Below, piece by piece: positions 45,779-54,354 of a stretch of 64,000 nt of DNA. Numbering within the stretch: the first letter of the stretch is position 1; the number at the start of each line of letters is the position of its first letter. The position numbers and the translations under genes are program-made. Below the pieces are notes generated by a model. The model searched no databases. It had not been told where the DNA came from and saw nothing but the letters and a program-made list of their open reading frames with translations. The stretch spans positions 372,001 through 436,000 of the forward strand of contig JACJYE010000002.1 in the NCBI GenBank assembly GCA_020636255.1, given 5' to 3'. This DNA comes from Lewinellaceae bacterium. Lineage in GTDB: Bacteria; Bacteroidota; Bacteroidia; Chitinophagales; Saprospiraceae.

Positions 45779-46501
45779 TCAGTTAAAGCCATAATTATAC
45801 GTCTCCACAGTGCCATTTCGGCTTACGATGGCCCAGTAATAGTGATCCGACAGTGTCGGTAAATATAAGCCAAAAATCCAGTTTCCAAGGGTGGGCTCGC
45901 GGCCTTCCGGCGGGTTGAAATCCCAATCGTCTTCGCTGATGCTTTCGTAGCGGGGTATGAGCATCAATTCGCCGGCATCCATATATTCGCGCAGCTTGTT
46001 GTCGAGCAGTTGTTCGGCGTAGGGCATCTGGCCCGGCAGATAACCGTGAACCTCCATCACCAGGTTGCGGGGCGATTCGGGAGATGAGCCGTCGTAGAGG
46101 AAGCTCTTCAGAGCTTCCCGCAAGGCGTTGGCCAGGGCAACGGCCGTGCCTTCGACCTGCATTTGCTGCACGGCCTCTTCTTCATCGAGGCTAAAGCGGA
46201 GGCGCAGCAGGTGGAATTCTTCCAGGATAATGTGCTCGAGTGCCTCCCGTAGGTTCGGCTTTCCCAACTGCTCTTTGATCCAGGCCTCGGCTTTTTCCGT
46301 CCATTTGAACTGTTTGAGCAGATAGGCAAGCGTGCGTTTTTCAGCCGCCGTTATCCCTCGCCCATCCTGCATAGCGCCGAACAACAGCTCGCTGTCGGCC
46401 TGTGAGATGCGGCCGTCGCCCTGCCCCTGGGTGAATGACTGTGCCAGTTCGAGCAGCTTGCGGTCGTAGCGCTGCCCATCGATGATGCGGTAATAACTCA
46501 T
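45779..46501 (-). CDS. Protein of unknown function with EF-hand-like N-terminal helices, first gene of a coupled pair
   Basis: The 240-residue protein starts MSYYRIIDGQRYDRKLLELA. Residues of about 25-80 ('GDGRISQADSELLFGAMQDG', 'ITAAEKRTLAYLLKQFKWTE') look like an EF-hand-type helix-loop-helix with a 'GDGRIS' loop, a pattern I associate with short calcium-binding-like modules in other bacteria, though full ligand spacing is not obvious. The rest is helical, then acidic ('EPTLGNWIFGLYLPTLSDHY'). A GTG-initiated extension to 46558 is less likely. No function can be assigned. It is followed six bases later by 45242-45772. Confidence 0.78.
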   Translation of the reverse strand: MSYYRIIDGQRYDRKLLELAQSFTQGQGDGRISQADSELLFGAMQDGRGITAAEKRTLAYLLKQFKWTEKAEAWIKEQLGKPNLREALEHIILEEFHLLRLRFSLDEEEAVQQMQVEGTAVALANALREALKSFLYDGSSPESPRNLVMEVHGYLPGQMPYAEQLLDNKLREYMDAGELMLIPRYESISEDDWDFNPPEGREPTLGNWIFGLYLPTLSDHYYWAIVSRNGTVETYNYGFN

Positions 46502-46616
46502 GTGCCTGCGGGTTTTGGTTCGTACTAAAATAACCCCCGGGGCATAAGCATTCAGCACCTAAGTGCTTATTTCACAGAAAATTAATACTACGGTAAGGCC
46601 AGCTTAACACTTGGGC

Positions 46617-48416
46617 CTAGAAATCCATCCGCTGCCGCGCGACGTTGAGCCTGAGGCCGCCGCCAAAGTAGCGCGTGGTGAGGCTCAGCTTGTCGTCTTC
46701 GCTATCCTTTTTACGATGAAAGAAATTCAGGTCCACGAACAGGTTGTGGGCCAACATGTAGCTCACGTCCAGGCCCATCAGGCTGGTAGTGGCCCCGATG
46801 CCCTGGCCGATGGTGTTGCCGTAGTCGCGCTGCCGGTGCAGATGCGACAGTAGCAGGTTGCCGCCCCAGTTCTCGCCCGGGCCGTCTTCCCCGAACGATG
46901 CCCGGATGAAACGCCCTTCAAAAAACAGGCGCTTGAAGGGCTGGTAGCGGGCGATGAGCAATGCTTCTTTGAAATTGGCGCCCAGTGGGTGGGCCAGTGG
47001 CTGGTTGTAGTGGGTAAAACTGGCGGTGCTGTCGCGGTGTGTGTAGGTATATGGGCGCACCAGATTGAACTCGGCCTGCAGGTCGAGGTGCTCCACACCG
47101 AAAGCGTTGATGTATTTGGCGCCGCCCTGAATACCGAACTTATTGGCCCACCAGCCGTTGGGGTCGAGGAAGAGCTCTTTGAACTTGAACTCGTCCAGCA
47201 TGACTTGCCCATAGAGCTGAAAGTGGCGCAGGAAGTTCCAGTTGGCGTCGAACCCGATCAGCACGTTGTCGGGGCTGCCCAGGCCCTGTTCGATGGTGCG
47301 GTACAGGATAACGGGGTTGAGGTATTGCAGCTCGAAGCCGCCGTTCTCGCGGCTGAACATCACCGTTTCGAAAATGCCGAAGCTGAGGTTGGGCAGCACA
47401 TCGTAGCTGAGGTAGTGCGCCGCCATGTACTTCTTCGGCAGCACCTCGTCTTCCGGAACGTTGATGTTCGATTCGGCCGCCAGCTCGGCGAAGATATTCT
47501 GGTAGTGTAGCTTCCACACCCGCCAGTTCGCCTTCAGGTAGAGGTAGTTGTTGGCAAAATCCGACAGGATGAGCGAACGATAGCCGTTGCCGATGAAATT
47601 GCGGCCGTATCCGAACTGCAGGCCTACGTGGCGCGACAGGTTGAAGGCCAGATAGCCCTGCCCATTGAGGTAATCGTAACCGTCTGTGATGTCGAAGATC
47701 TCGCTCTTGTAGCTTTTGTAATACCCGGCCCCCGGTATGGCCCCATCCTGATGAATGCGCTCATTGACGTAATCCGGAAAGCGCGACTGGGTTTCCAGGA
47801 TGTTGAAATGCACGAAAATACGGTCGTCGATGCCGGCGCGCAGTTCGATACCACGAAGGTTCTGGAACACCAGTTCCCCGTCGCCTTTTGCTTTGGCCAG
47901 CTGCAGGTTCAGCAGTGGGTTGACGCGCAGGTGGAAAAACTTCTGGTTCACCTCCAGCATATTGGCCGGCGTGGGGTATAAAAAGCCCAGATAGGGCTTC
48001 TCGCGCATGATGTAACGCGGGTCGGCCATACTGGCCTCGACCTGGGTCTGCAGCGTATCGGAATAGATGAGCTCCCGTGGGCCGGCAATACGCGTAGGGT
48101 ACCGGCTGGTAACCAGCCACTCGTTGTTGTCCTTGAAAAGGTAATACAGGTCGCGCCTGTCGGCAGCAGACAGGCTCACGCTGGCCGTATCGGCCCCCAT
48201 GGCGAAGGCGGCCACATCGCCCCGCTGGTAGTATTTCAGCGAAGTGTGGAAGGGAGCCGGCAGGCCCGTCTTGATCTCCAGCCGGGTGAGGATGTCGTAG
48301 GCCGGGCTGCCCAGCGGCAGGCCGCTGCCCTGGCCCGCCAGCGATAGCGGAATAGAGAACAACAGGGCCAGAGCGAAAGCCGTGGCCAGGAACGGGTAGG
48401 CGTATCGCATACACAT
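46617..48416 (-). CDS. Outer membrane beta-barrel protein, Wzi/RemB-like
   Basis: The protein of about 599 residues begins with a signal peptide (MCMRYAYPFLATAFALALLF...LAGQG). The remainder has many alternating beta strands with aromatic girdles: 'GYDYLNGQGYLAFNLSRHVG', 'QFGYGRNFIGNGYRSLILSD', 'LYLKANWRVWKLHYQNIFAE', 'FGIQGGAKYINAFGVEHLDL'. The 'GYGRNFIGNGYRSLILSDFA' stretch is typical of the Bacteroidota family that includes the gliding protein RemB and Wzi-type capsule-assembly barrels. Whether it serves motility or surface polysaccharide cannot be decided here. The frame extends to a TTG inside the repeat at 48428; the ATGs at 48416 or 48410 are more credible. Confidence 0.8.
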   Translation of the reverse strand: MCMRYAYPFLATAFALALLFSIPLSLAGQGSGLPLGSPAYDILTRLEIKTGLPAPFHTSLKYYQRGDVAAFAMGADTASVSLSAADRRDLYYLFKDNNEWLVTSRYPTRIAGPRELIYSDTLQTQVEASMADPRYIMREKPYLGFLYPTPANMLEVNQKFFHLRVNPLLNLQLAKAKGDGELVFQNLRGIELRAGIDDRIFVHFNILETQSRFPDYVNERIHQDGAIPGAGYYKSYKSEIFDITDGYDYLNGQGYLAFNLSRHVGLQFGYGRNFIGNGYRSLILSDFANNYLYLKANWRVWKLHYQNIFAELAAESNINVPEDEVLPKKYMAAHYLSYDVLPNLSFGIFETVMFSRENGGFELQYLNPVILYRTIEQGLGSPDNVLIGFDANWNFLRHFQLYGQVMLDEFKFKELFLDPNGWWANKFGIQGGAKYINAFGVEHLDLQAEFNLVRPYTYTHRDSTASFTHYNQPLAHPLGANFKEALLIARYQPFKRLFFEGRFIRASFGEDGPGENWGGNLLLSHLHRQRDYGNTIGQGIGATTSLMGLDVSYMLAHNLFVDLNFFHRKKDSEDDKLSLTTRYFGGGLRLNVARQRMDF

Positions 48417-48427
48417 CGGATATTTAG

Positions 48428-48495
48428 TAGTGTTCAAAAAATAAGTTCTCCAATAGAGATCCTGCGATGTGGATTGTCTTCCAGCTAAAGGGCTA
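48428..48495. repeat. Dispersed repeat, TAGTGTTCAAAAAATAAGTT family, long form
   Basis: Starts TAGTGTTCAAAAAATAAGTT and continues with TCTCCAATAGAGATC and a GATGTGGATTGTCTTCCAGC segment. About 60 bases align with 63809-63873, and its first 20 bases are identical to 50628-50647. It fills the gap between the arginine decarboxylase stop and the start of the Wzi/RemB-like gene. Confidence 0.75.
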
Positions 48496-48498
48496 AGC

Positions 48499-49905
48499 TT
48501 AATACCCCAGTATCTTCAACATCTCCTCCGCCGTCTGTTCCGGCTGATAGAGCTTATCGACGATATTGCCCTGGGAGTTTTTGTAGATGATCACGTGTTT
48601 TGGGGAAGGGATGAGGCAGTGTTTGATGCCGCCGTAGCCGCTGATAGAGTCCTGATAGGCGCCGGTATGGAAAAAGCCGAGGTATAGCGGCTCGGTGTCG
48701 GCGCCAGGGTCGTAAGCGGGCAGATAGACCTGGCTTTCGTGGACTTCGGAGTTGTAGTAGTCCGAATTGTCGCAGCTCAGGCCGCCGATGTTAACGCGGC
48801 GGTAGTCGTTGTGCCATTTGTTGATGGGCAGCAGGATGAAGCGCTCGCTGATGCCCCAGGTATCGGGCAGGGTGGTCATAAGGGAATTGTCGATCATGTA
48901 CCACATCTCGGCGTCGTTCTGCAGTTTCTGGTCCAGCACCGAGAAGATGGCCGCGCCGCTCTCCCCTACCGTATACTTGCCGAATTCGGTAAAGATGTCC
49001 GGTTCGGGCACTTCATCCTCTTCGCAGGCCTGCAGGATGAGGTTGACGATCTCCTTGACCATGTATTTGTAGTCGAACTCGAAGCCCAGTGAGTTGCGTA
49101 TGGGCATGCCGCCGCCGATATTGATGGCGTTGAGGCTCTTGCTGTGCTGTTTGATCTCGCCGTACAGCTTGATGGCCTTTTTCAGTTCGCCCCAGTAGTA
49201 GAGCGTATCCTTGATGCCCGTGTCCACAAAAAAGTGGAGCATTTTGAGCTCGAACTTGGGATTGTCCTTGATCTTTTCGTGGAAAAAGCGGGCCACGTCC
49301 GCATTGCGGATACCCAGGCGGGAGGTATAGAATTCGAAGTTGGGCTCTTCTTCAGTGGCCACCCGAATGCCGATCTTACACTTGCCCCTGACGTGCTGTT
49401 CGTAGTATTCGATCTCGCGCATGTTGTCGCAGATGGGGATGACGTTCTCGAAGCCGTCATTGATCAGGGCGGTGATGCGTTCGAGGTAACCTTCCGTTTT
49501 GAAGCCGTTGCAGACGACGATGGTCTCTTTTGTCAGTTTGCCTTTTTTGTATAACCGGCGGATGAGGTCGATATCGAAAGCGGAGGAGGTTTCGATGTGC
49601 ACGTCATGTTTCAGCACCTCGTTGAGCACATAGCTGAAATGGCTGCTTTTCGTACAATAGCAGTAGTAGTATTTCCCTCTGTAGCCCACCGATTTCATAG
49701 CCCTGGTGAACAGGTTACGGGCCTTTTTGACCTGGGAGCCGATCTTGGGGAGGTAGGTCAGTTTGAGCGGCGTGCCGTACTTACGGATCAGGTAGATGAG
49801 CGGTACGCCATTGAACGCCAGGTATCCATCCTCGATGTCAAACCCTTCCTGCGGGAAGTAAAAGGTCTGGTCGATGAGGTCGAAGTATCTGTTGGGAACT
49901 GCCAA
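48499..49905 (-). CDS. speA: Arginine decarboxylase (fold III, PLP-dependent)
   Basis: The enzyme makes agmatine from arginine for polyamine synthesis. The 468-residue protein is of the short SpeA-like type common in Bacteroidota: a PLP-binding Lys in 'KYYYCYCTKSSHFSYVL', 'SSAFDIDLIRRLYKKGKL', 'VCNGFKTEGYLERI', the glycine-rich 'NAINIGGGMPIRNS' and the C-terminal 'CDNSDYYNSEVHESQVYLP' with the likely catalytic Cys. The start codon appears to be TTG (49905): a stop lies three codons upstream, no ATG is near, and the family N-terminus 'RYFDLIDQTFYFPQEGF' begins right there. A -7 box is at 49981-49988. Confidence 0.9.
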   Translation of the reverse strand: MAVPNRYFDLIDQTFYFPQEGFDIEDGYLAFNGVPLIYLIRKYGTPLKLTYLPKIGSQVKKARNLFTRAMKSVGYRGKYYYCYCTKSSHFSYVLNEVLKHDVHIETSSAFDIDLIRRLYKKGKLTKETIVVCNGFKTEGYLERITALINDGFENVIPICDNMREIEYYEQHVRGKCKIGIRVATEEEPNFEFYTSRLGIRNADVARFFHEKIKDNPKFELKMLHFFVDTGIKDTLYYWGELKKAIKLYGEIKQHSKSLNAINIGGGMPIRNSLGFEFDYKYMVKEIVNLILQACEEDEVPEPDIFTEFGKYTVGESGAAIFSVLDQKLQNDAEMWYMIDNSLMTTLPDTWGISERFILLPINKWHNDYRRVNIGGLSCDNSDYYNSEVHESQVYLPAYDPGADTEPLYLGFFHTGAYQDSISGYGGIKHCLIPSPKHVIIYKNSQGNIVDKLYQPEQTAEEMLKILGY

Positions 49906-49980
49906 TTGTGACTAGAATTTAGGATCCAACCATTAATTTGCCCACAGCTTTCACAGCCCAAAGGCAGGAGGAAAGCGCTG

Positions 49981-49988
49981 CAAAAGTA
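49981..49988 (-). promoter_or_regulatory. Candidate -7 box TACTTTTG for the arginine decarboxylase gene
   Basis: TACTTTTG on the minus strand matches TAnnTTTG and lies about 75 bases before the TTG start. Confidence 0.45.
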
Positions 49989-50101
49989 TAGGTAAAAATC
50001 GAAAAATTCAGGGCTGGGGCCTTGAATTCTTATTCCCTGCCCCAGCTTTTAGCCCGGTCAAAAACAAAACGCTATTTTCACCGCTGAAAAAAACAGAAGA
50101 T

Positions 50102-50572
50102 ATGGACAAGCTCGACGCCCTAAACCAGGTGGCGGAGTTCCACAGAACCTTCCGGCACCCTATAGAAGCACGCCCCCTGATCCCGTCAGAAGAGCGCTGC
50201 CGCCTTCGCGTGGCCCTGCTGGCGGAAGAATTGCAGGAACTGGAAAAGGCCATTGAAGGCCAGGATATCGTAGAAGTAGCGGATGCATTATGCGACCTGC
50301 AGTACGTGCTTTCGGGCGCCGTGCTGGAGTTTGGCCTGGGCCCCAAGTTCCGCGCGCTGTTCGATGAGGTCCAGCGATCCAATATGAGCAAGGCATGCAG
50401 AACGCGTGAAGAGGCCGAGGCTACCATGCGCTACTACAAAGAAGAACGCGGCGTTGAGAGCTACGTCGTCGAATCGGATGGCGCTTTCCTCGTTTACCGC
50501 AGCGAGGATAACAAGACCCTGAAATCCATTTATTATTCCCCCGCAGCACTGGAGCAGATCCTGAACGCGTAA
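50102..50572 (+). CDS. MazG-like nucleoside triphosphate pyrophosphohydrolase
   Basis: The 156-residue protein belongs to the all-alpha NTP pyrophosphatase superfamily (MazG, HisE, dUTPase-2). The metal-binding helices carry 'LLAEELQELEKAIEGQDIVE' and 'VADALCDLQYVLSGAVLEFG', giving the EExxE...ExxD pattern. Such enzymes hydrolyse (d)NTPs or phosphoribosyl-ATP to monophosphate and pyrophosphate; the length and the C-terminal extension ('YKEERGVESYVVESDGAFLV') suggest a house-cleaning role rather than HisE. It stands alone, divergent from speA. Confidence 0.88.
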   Translation: MDKLDALNQVAEFHRTFRHPIEARPLIPSEERCRLRVALLAEELQELEKAIEGQDIVEVADALCDLQYVLSGAVLEFGLGPKFRALFDEVQRSNMSKACRTREEAEATMRYYKEERGVESYVVESDGAFLVYRSEDNKTLKSIYYSPAALEQILNA

Positions 50573-50627
50573 GGGGAGGATGCACGCTGAAAAAAATAAT
50601 GCCCGCACCGGGGCAAGTTCTACGAAG

Positions 50628-50655
50628 TAGTGTTCAAAAAATAAGTTTGGAGATC
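50628..50655. repeat. Dispersed repeat, TAGTGTTCAAAAAATAAGTT family, short form
   Basis: The first 20 bases are identical to those at 48428-48447; the sequence then continues TGGAGATC rather than CTCCAATAGAGATC. It lies in the gap between the MazG-like gene and the convergent thioredoxin-like gene. Confidence 0.7.
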
Positions 50656-50677
50656 AGCAGTACGGAATCGGGAGGTT

Positions 50678-50938
50678 TTAATGTTCTACGGCCTGGGCCG
50701 ATAACATCTCGCGCAGTTCTTCGACGGTGGGGGTGTAGCCGTTCTCAAAGAAGATGCGGCCATTATAGATAATGGCAGGTATGGAGCGCACTTTCAACTG
50801 GAGGATATCGTCCACGTCGGTGACCTGCTCCACATCGGCGCGAAGCCCGATGCTGGCAAGGGCGGCCATGAGGTTGTTGCTCAATTGCCGGTGCTGCCTG
50901 TTGCCCAATCCTAAAACTTGAATACGGACCATTTCCAT
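50678..50938 (-). CDS. Thioredoxin-fold protein lacking the CxxC motif
   Basis: The 86-residue protein fits the small thioredoxin_3 family ('VRIQVLGLG' first strand, 'ADVEQVTDVDDILQLKVRSI' and the cis-proline 'SIPAIIYNGRIFFENGYTPT'). At the place of the usual CxxC the sequence is G-N-R-Q-H-R, so there is no redox-active disulphide, and the protein has no cysteine at all. A non-redox, structural or binding role is likely. Family members are often near permease or arsenic genes; that context is missing here. Confidence 0.8.
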   Translation of the reverse strand: MEMVRIQVLGLGNRQHRQLSNNLMAALASIGLRADVEQVTDVDDILQLKVRSIPAIIYNGRIFFENGYTPTVEELREMLSAQAVEH

Positions 50939-51130
50939 TTCGGCTTTTAATACAAGGTGTAAGGTGCGGGAAATCGCAAGCTGTATAAATGATATTTATC
51001 AGACAACGCCCTGAGTTTTATCAACCCGGCCCATATATTGTTGTTTATTTTTTTAAATTCATACCTTTAAGCCTGGTTGCCTTATTATTTGCCCAATAGA
51101 ATTATCGTTTTTTAAAAAACACTCATTTGG

Positions 51131-51155
51131 TAGTGTTCAAGAGATAAGTTCTCTG
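51131..51155. repeat. Dispersed repeat, diverged TAGTGTTCA...ATAAGTT copy
   Basis: TAGTGTTCAAGAGATAAGTT followed by CTCTG, 18 of 20 bases like the copies at 48428 and 50628. It lies about 30 bases before the histidine kinase start, in a 247-base gap with nothing else recognisable. Confidence 0.6.
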
Positions 51156-51185
51156 AGGAGGTTAAATTCTTACTGTCTGAGCATT

Positions 51186-53180
51186 ATGAATTCTACCGAA
51201 GACATCATCGGTTTGTTGAGCCGGAGCTTCGATTTCGAAAGTTTCCTGAACACCCATATCAGCGGCGTGCTGGCTATAGGTGAAGAGGGCCGTATCCTGT
51301 CGGCCGACCAGGGCGCAACGGATCTATTCGGCTATCGGAATGAGGAATTGGGGGGGCGTACGGTAACAGAAGTCCTCCCTTTACTAAAGTTGCCGTTAAC
51401 CCCCGAGGGAGAAGGAGGCCATGGCATGACGGAAGGCCGGCAGCAGAGCGGCGAGAGCCTGAGCCTGTCGTATACCCTGAGGCAGGGTTGGCTTGCCGGG
51501 CAGCCGGCCCATATTCTGCTGCTCTACAGCGAGTCCTCCATTGCACAAAGCCTGGAGCTCTATGCCCGCATGTTCGAATGGATGCCGGTAGGCATACTGG
51601 TCTACAGCCTGCCGCTGCAAAGGCCGCTGAAATGCAACCTGGAGCTGGCCAGGCTGTTCGAGGCAGAAGGTGAACAGGCCTTCCTCGACGAAGGCCCCTT
51701 TTCCAGTAACCCGAAATTCGAACAGGATTCCGGAAAGCTGTCGGCACGGCTGCAAAGCTCAGGCCGACAGGGCCGCCAGCAGTTCGAGCTGGCCCTGCAT
51801 ACCCTCAAGGGCAATGCCAAATACCTGGAAATAACAACAGCCCTGATCCCTGCCCTTAATGAATCGCTCCTGCTGCTCCTGTTCAAGGATATTACCGAGA
51901 ATAAAAAGGCGGAGATAGAATTGCGCGAAAGCCGCTATACGCTGGAGTCCGTAATCGACACCGCTGTCGATGGCATCATCATCATCGACGACAAAGGGTC
52001 TATGATCATGGCCAATAAAGCGGCCGTCCAACTCTTCGGCTATACCCGCGGGGAAATGCTGGGCCGGAACGTCAACATGCTCATGCCCGAACCGCACCAT
52101 TCCCGGCACGACTCCTACATCGGAAATTACCACCAAACCGGCATAGGCAAGATCATCGGCATAGGCAGAGAGGTGGAAGGGCGCCGCAAGGACGGCAGCC
52201 TGTTCCCGTTCCGGCTGGGCGTCAGCCATGTAAGCCTGGAAGGGCGCACCATTTTCGCCGGGGTCATCCACGATTTAAGCGAACAGAAGCAAGCTGAAAA
52301 GGAGATCATCGCCCTAAACCGGGAACTGGAGCAAAAGGTCGAGGAACGGACCGAGAAACTGACCGAAGTGGTCAACAAACTGCTGCAGTCAAACCTGAAA
52401 CTGGAACGCGAGATCAAGGAACGCAAGACGGCCGTGGAAGCCCTGCGCCGCAATGAGGAAGAGCTCCGCAGATCGCTGGAAAGGGAAAAAGAACTGAACG
52501 AGCTCAAATCGCGCTTCGTCTCCATGGCCTCGCATGAATTCCGCACCCCGCTGACGACTATCGCCTCCTCTTCCGAACTCATCGGCCTGTATACCGAATC
52601 CAACCAGCAGGAGAAACGGGAGAAACACCTGCGCCGCATCCGTTCGGCAGTGACGAACCTCACCGGCATTCTCGGCGATTTCCTGTCGCTGAGCAAACTG
52701 GAAGAAGGCAAAGCCCTGGTCGAACCTACGCCATTCCTTTTGGCCGGCCTGGCCGAAGAGATCCTGGATGATATGCAAAGCCTGCTAAAAAGCGGCCAGG
52801 AGATCGTTCCGGAATTCAGCGGGCTGGAACGGGAGGTCGTCATGGACAAAAAGATGCTGAAGAACATCTTCATCAACCTGATCTCCAACGCGATAAAGTA
52901 CTCTCCGGAAGGATCCTGCATATACTACAGCATGGCCCTCGATGAGGGCGCTCTGTCCGCCTGCATCCGCGACGAGGGGATCGGCATTCCCGAGGGCGAC
53001 CAAAAGCACCTATTCGCCCGATTCTTCCGGGCGGCCAACGCCGTCAATATCCAGGGTACCGGCCTGGGGCTTAACATTGTAAAACGCTATCTCGACATCC
53101 TGAACGGAAAGATCCGCTTCGAAAGCGAAGAAGGAAAAGGCACCGCTTTTTTTGTGGAACTTACTGTGGATAAGACATAA
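51186..53180 (+). CDS. PAS sensor histidine kinase with FixL-like heme-PAS signature
   Basis: The 664-residue cytoplasmic kinase has no membrane helix. Order: PAS-like domain (about 20-115), degenerate PAS (about 125-240), a clear PAS (about 250-365), coiled coil (366-440), HisKA with H450 in 'SMASHEFRTPL' and HATPase (about 550-660; N568 in 'NLISNAIKYS', 'CIRDEGIGIPEG', 'GTGLGLNIVKRY'). The third PAS follows rhizobial FixL: 'NMLMPEPHHSRHDSYI' and 'IIGIGREVEGRRKDGSLFP'. H308 corresponds to the proximal heme ligand (His200 in Bradyrhizobium FixL) and R328 to the oxygen-contacting Arg220, with the same spacing of 20. Oxygen or other gas sensing is therefore likely but not shown. No response regulator is adjacent. 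Confidence 0.92.
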   Translation: MNSTEDIIGLLSRSFDFESFLNTHISGVLAIGEEGRILSADQGATDLFGYRNEELGGRTVTEVLPLLKLPLTPEGEGGHGMTEGRQQSGESLSLSYTLRQGWLAGQPAHILLLYSESSIAQSLELYARMFEWMPVGILVYSLPLQRPLKCNLELARLFEAEGEQAFLDEGPFSSNPKFEQDSGKLSARLQSSGRQGRQQFELALHTLKGNAKYLEITTALIPALNESLLLLLFKDITENKKAEIELRESRYTLESVIDTAVDGIIIIDDKGSMIMANKAAVQLFGYTRGEMLGRNVNMLMPEPHHSRHDSYIGNYHQTGIGKIIGIGREVEGRRKDGSLFPFRLGVSHVSLEGRTIFAGVIHDLSEQKQAEKEIIALNRELEQKVEERTEKLTEVVNKLLQSNLKLEREIKERKTAVEALRRNEEELRRSLEREKELNELKSRFVSMASHEFRTPLTTIASSSELIGLYTESNQQEKREKHLRRIRSAVTNLTGILGDFLSLSKLEEGKALVEPTPFLLAGLAEEILDDMQSLLKSGQEIVPEFSGLEREVVMDKKMLKNIFINLISNAIKYSPEGSCIYYSMALDEGALSACIRDEGIGIPEGDQKHLFARFFRAANAVNIQGTGLGLNIVKRYLDILNGKIRFESEEGKGTAFFVELTVDKT

Positions 53181-53185
53181 AAAAA

Positions 53186-53208
53186 GCCCCGATAGAGGAT
53201 ATCGGGGC
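53186..53208. terminator. Stem-loop behind the histidine kinase gene
   Basis: GCCCCGATA and TATCGGGGC enclose a five-base loop, five bases after the kinase stop codon. A run of A lies before it and only CTCTCACT after it, so the T-tract would be good only on the other strand. Confidence 0.55.
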
Positions 53209-53651
53209 CTCTCACTAACGCGCTCTCTCTGATAGAGTGAAGAAAATTATTGGTAGTGGTCAAATGTACTATTTTTTATAGCAACCTTCCAAATTTTTTT
53301 ACTCCCTTCTTTAAAAAAAGTGACACCGATTTTGCAAAAAAAAGCTAATACAAACACTATTCTTTTTAAAATTTAATATTTGTAATTATATTAATATTTG
53401 ATAATCAATAATATAAAGATAAAACAAAACAATTACACACTCTATCAGAAGATAACCGCCTGCCAAATATGTAACAAGCAGCCACTTGAAAATATGTACA
53501 ACCGGCAGGCAGCGAAAAGGGCCGGGAAAGCGGCCGTACTACTTGAAATAAAGCGCCAGGCCATGGAAATAAAAGCCATTATTTAGTAAATTAGGCCGCA
53601 CCAGCAATCCTGGCATTCGTCAGATTATTTCACCAATACAAACAAAACAAC
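53209..53651. other. AT-rich gene-free region
   Basis: This stretch is strikingly AT-rich compared with the rest of the window, especially 53270-53430. TCTGATAGAGTG (53228-53239) and CACTCTATCAGA (53438-53449) are exact inverted copies at its two sides. A 62-codon frame (53398-53586) starts inside the AT-rich part and has no recognisable features; I do not call it a gene. The region probably holds the promoter of the LysM gene. Confidence 0.5.
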
Positions 53652-54152
53652 ATGGGTTTGTTCTCTTTTCTCAAAAGCGCAGGCGCCAAGCTCTTCCACA
53701 AAGCAGAGGAAGAAGCTAAAAAGGAAGCTCCCTCAACACCTGAAGGTAAAGTGACCGACAACCTGCTGAACCAGCAGAAGGCCAAGCTGCTCGTCAGCAT
53801 CGTCGAAGGCTTAGGCCTGAAAGTAGAGGGCCTGCAGGTTGAAATGCAAGGCGAAACGGTCGTCGTTTCTGGCCAGGCCGATTCTCAGGCCACCAGGGAA
53901 AAAGTGATCCTTGCATTGGGTAATGTAGAAGGCGTCTCGGCCGTAGACGACCGCCTGGCCGTCGCTGCCGAGCCGCAGCCGGAAGCTCAGTTCTACGAAG
54001 TGAAAAAGGGCGATTCCCTGTCGAAGATCGCAAAGGCCTACTACGGCAACGCCATGAAGTACCCCGTTATCTTTGAGGCCAACAAGCCAATGCTCAAAGA
54101 CCCGGACCTGATCTATCCCGGCCAGGTGCTGCGCATCCCGCCGCTGGACTGA
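53652..54152 (+). CDS. lysM: BON-LysM domain protein, Kbp/YgaU-like
   Basis: The 166-residue protein has the layout of E. coli Kbp (YgaU), a cytoplasmic potassium-binding protein: an N-terminal 'MGLFSFLKSAGAKLF', a BON domain (about 35-105, 'VEMQGETVVVSGQADSQATR', 'VILALGNVEGVSAVDDRLAV') and a C-terminal LysM domain ('YEVKKGDSLSKIAKAYYGNA', 'ANKPMLKDPDLIYPGQVLRI'). There is no signal peptide. The near match of both ends to Kbp supports the call; potassium binding itself is inferred. Confidence 0.92.
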   Translation: MGLFSFLKSAGAKLFHKAEEEAKKEAPSTPEGKVTDNLLNQQKAKLLVSIVEGLGLKVEGLQVEMQGETVVVSGQADSQATREKVILALGNVEGVSAVDDRLAVAAEPQPEAQFYEVKKGDSLSKIAKAYYGNAMKYPVIFEANKPMLKDPDLIYPGQVLRIPPLD

Positions 54153-54162
54153 TGTCACTTAG

Positions 54163-54259
54163 AATAAGTTGCCGCTTTCCATTTCGGTGATCAGGCTTGT
54201 CTTCCAGCCATTCCAGCGGCTTTCGGCCTTCGCCTGATCACCGAAACCGGCAACTTATT
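54163..54259. repeat. Long hairpin behind the LysM gene, with AATAAGTT ends
   Basis: AATAAGTTGCCG...TTTCGGTGATCAGGC (54163-54196) pairs with GCCTGATCACCGAAA..CGGCAACTTATT (54232-54259), then T-rich sequence follows. The loop contains GGCTTGTCTTCCAGC, which also occurs in the repeats at 48428-48495 and 63809-63873. It can serve as terminator but looks like a member of that repeat family. Confidence 0.65.
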
Positions 54260-54354
54260 TTTTGAGGATTCCTTATCATTTGTTCATGGTTACGCGTTGT
54301 TCGTTTTCATCTCGTAACGAATGACGAGTAACCGGCAAGCATCCCTCCCTTCCC

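Noticed and set aside
53398..53586. 62-codon frame in the AT-rich region
   Set aside because: Starts in low-complexity AT sequence, has no recognisable domain and unusual composition; kept as part of the gene-free region.
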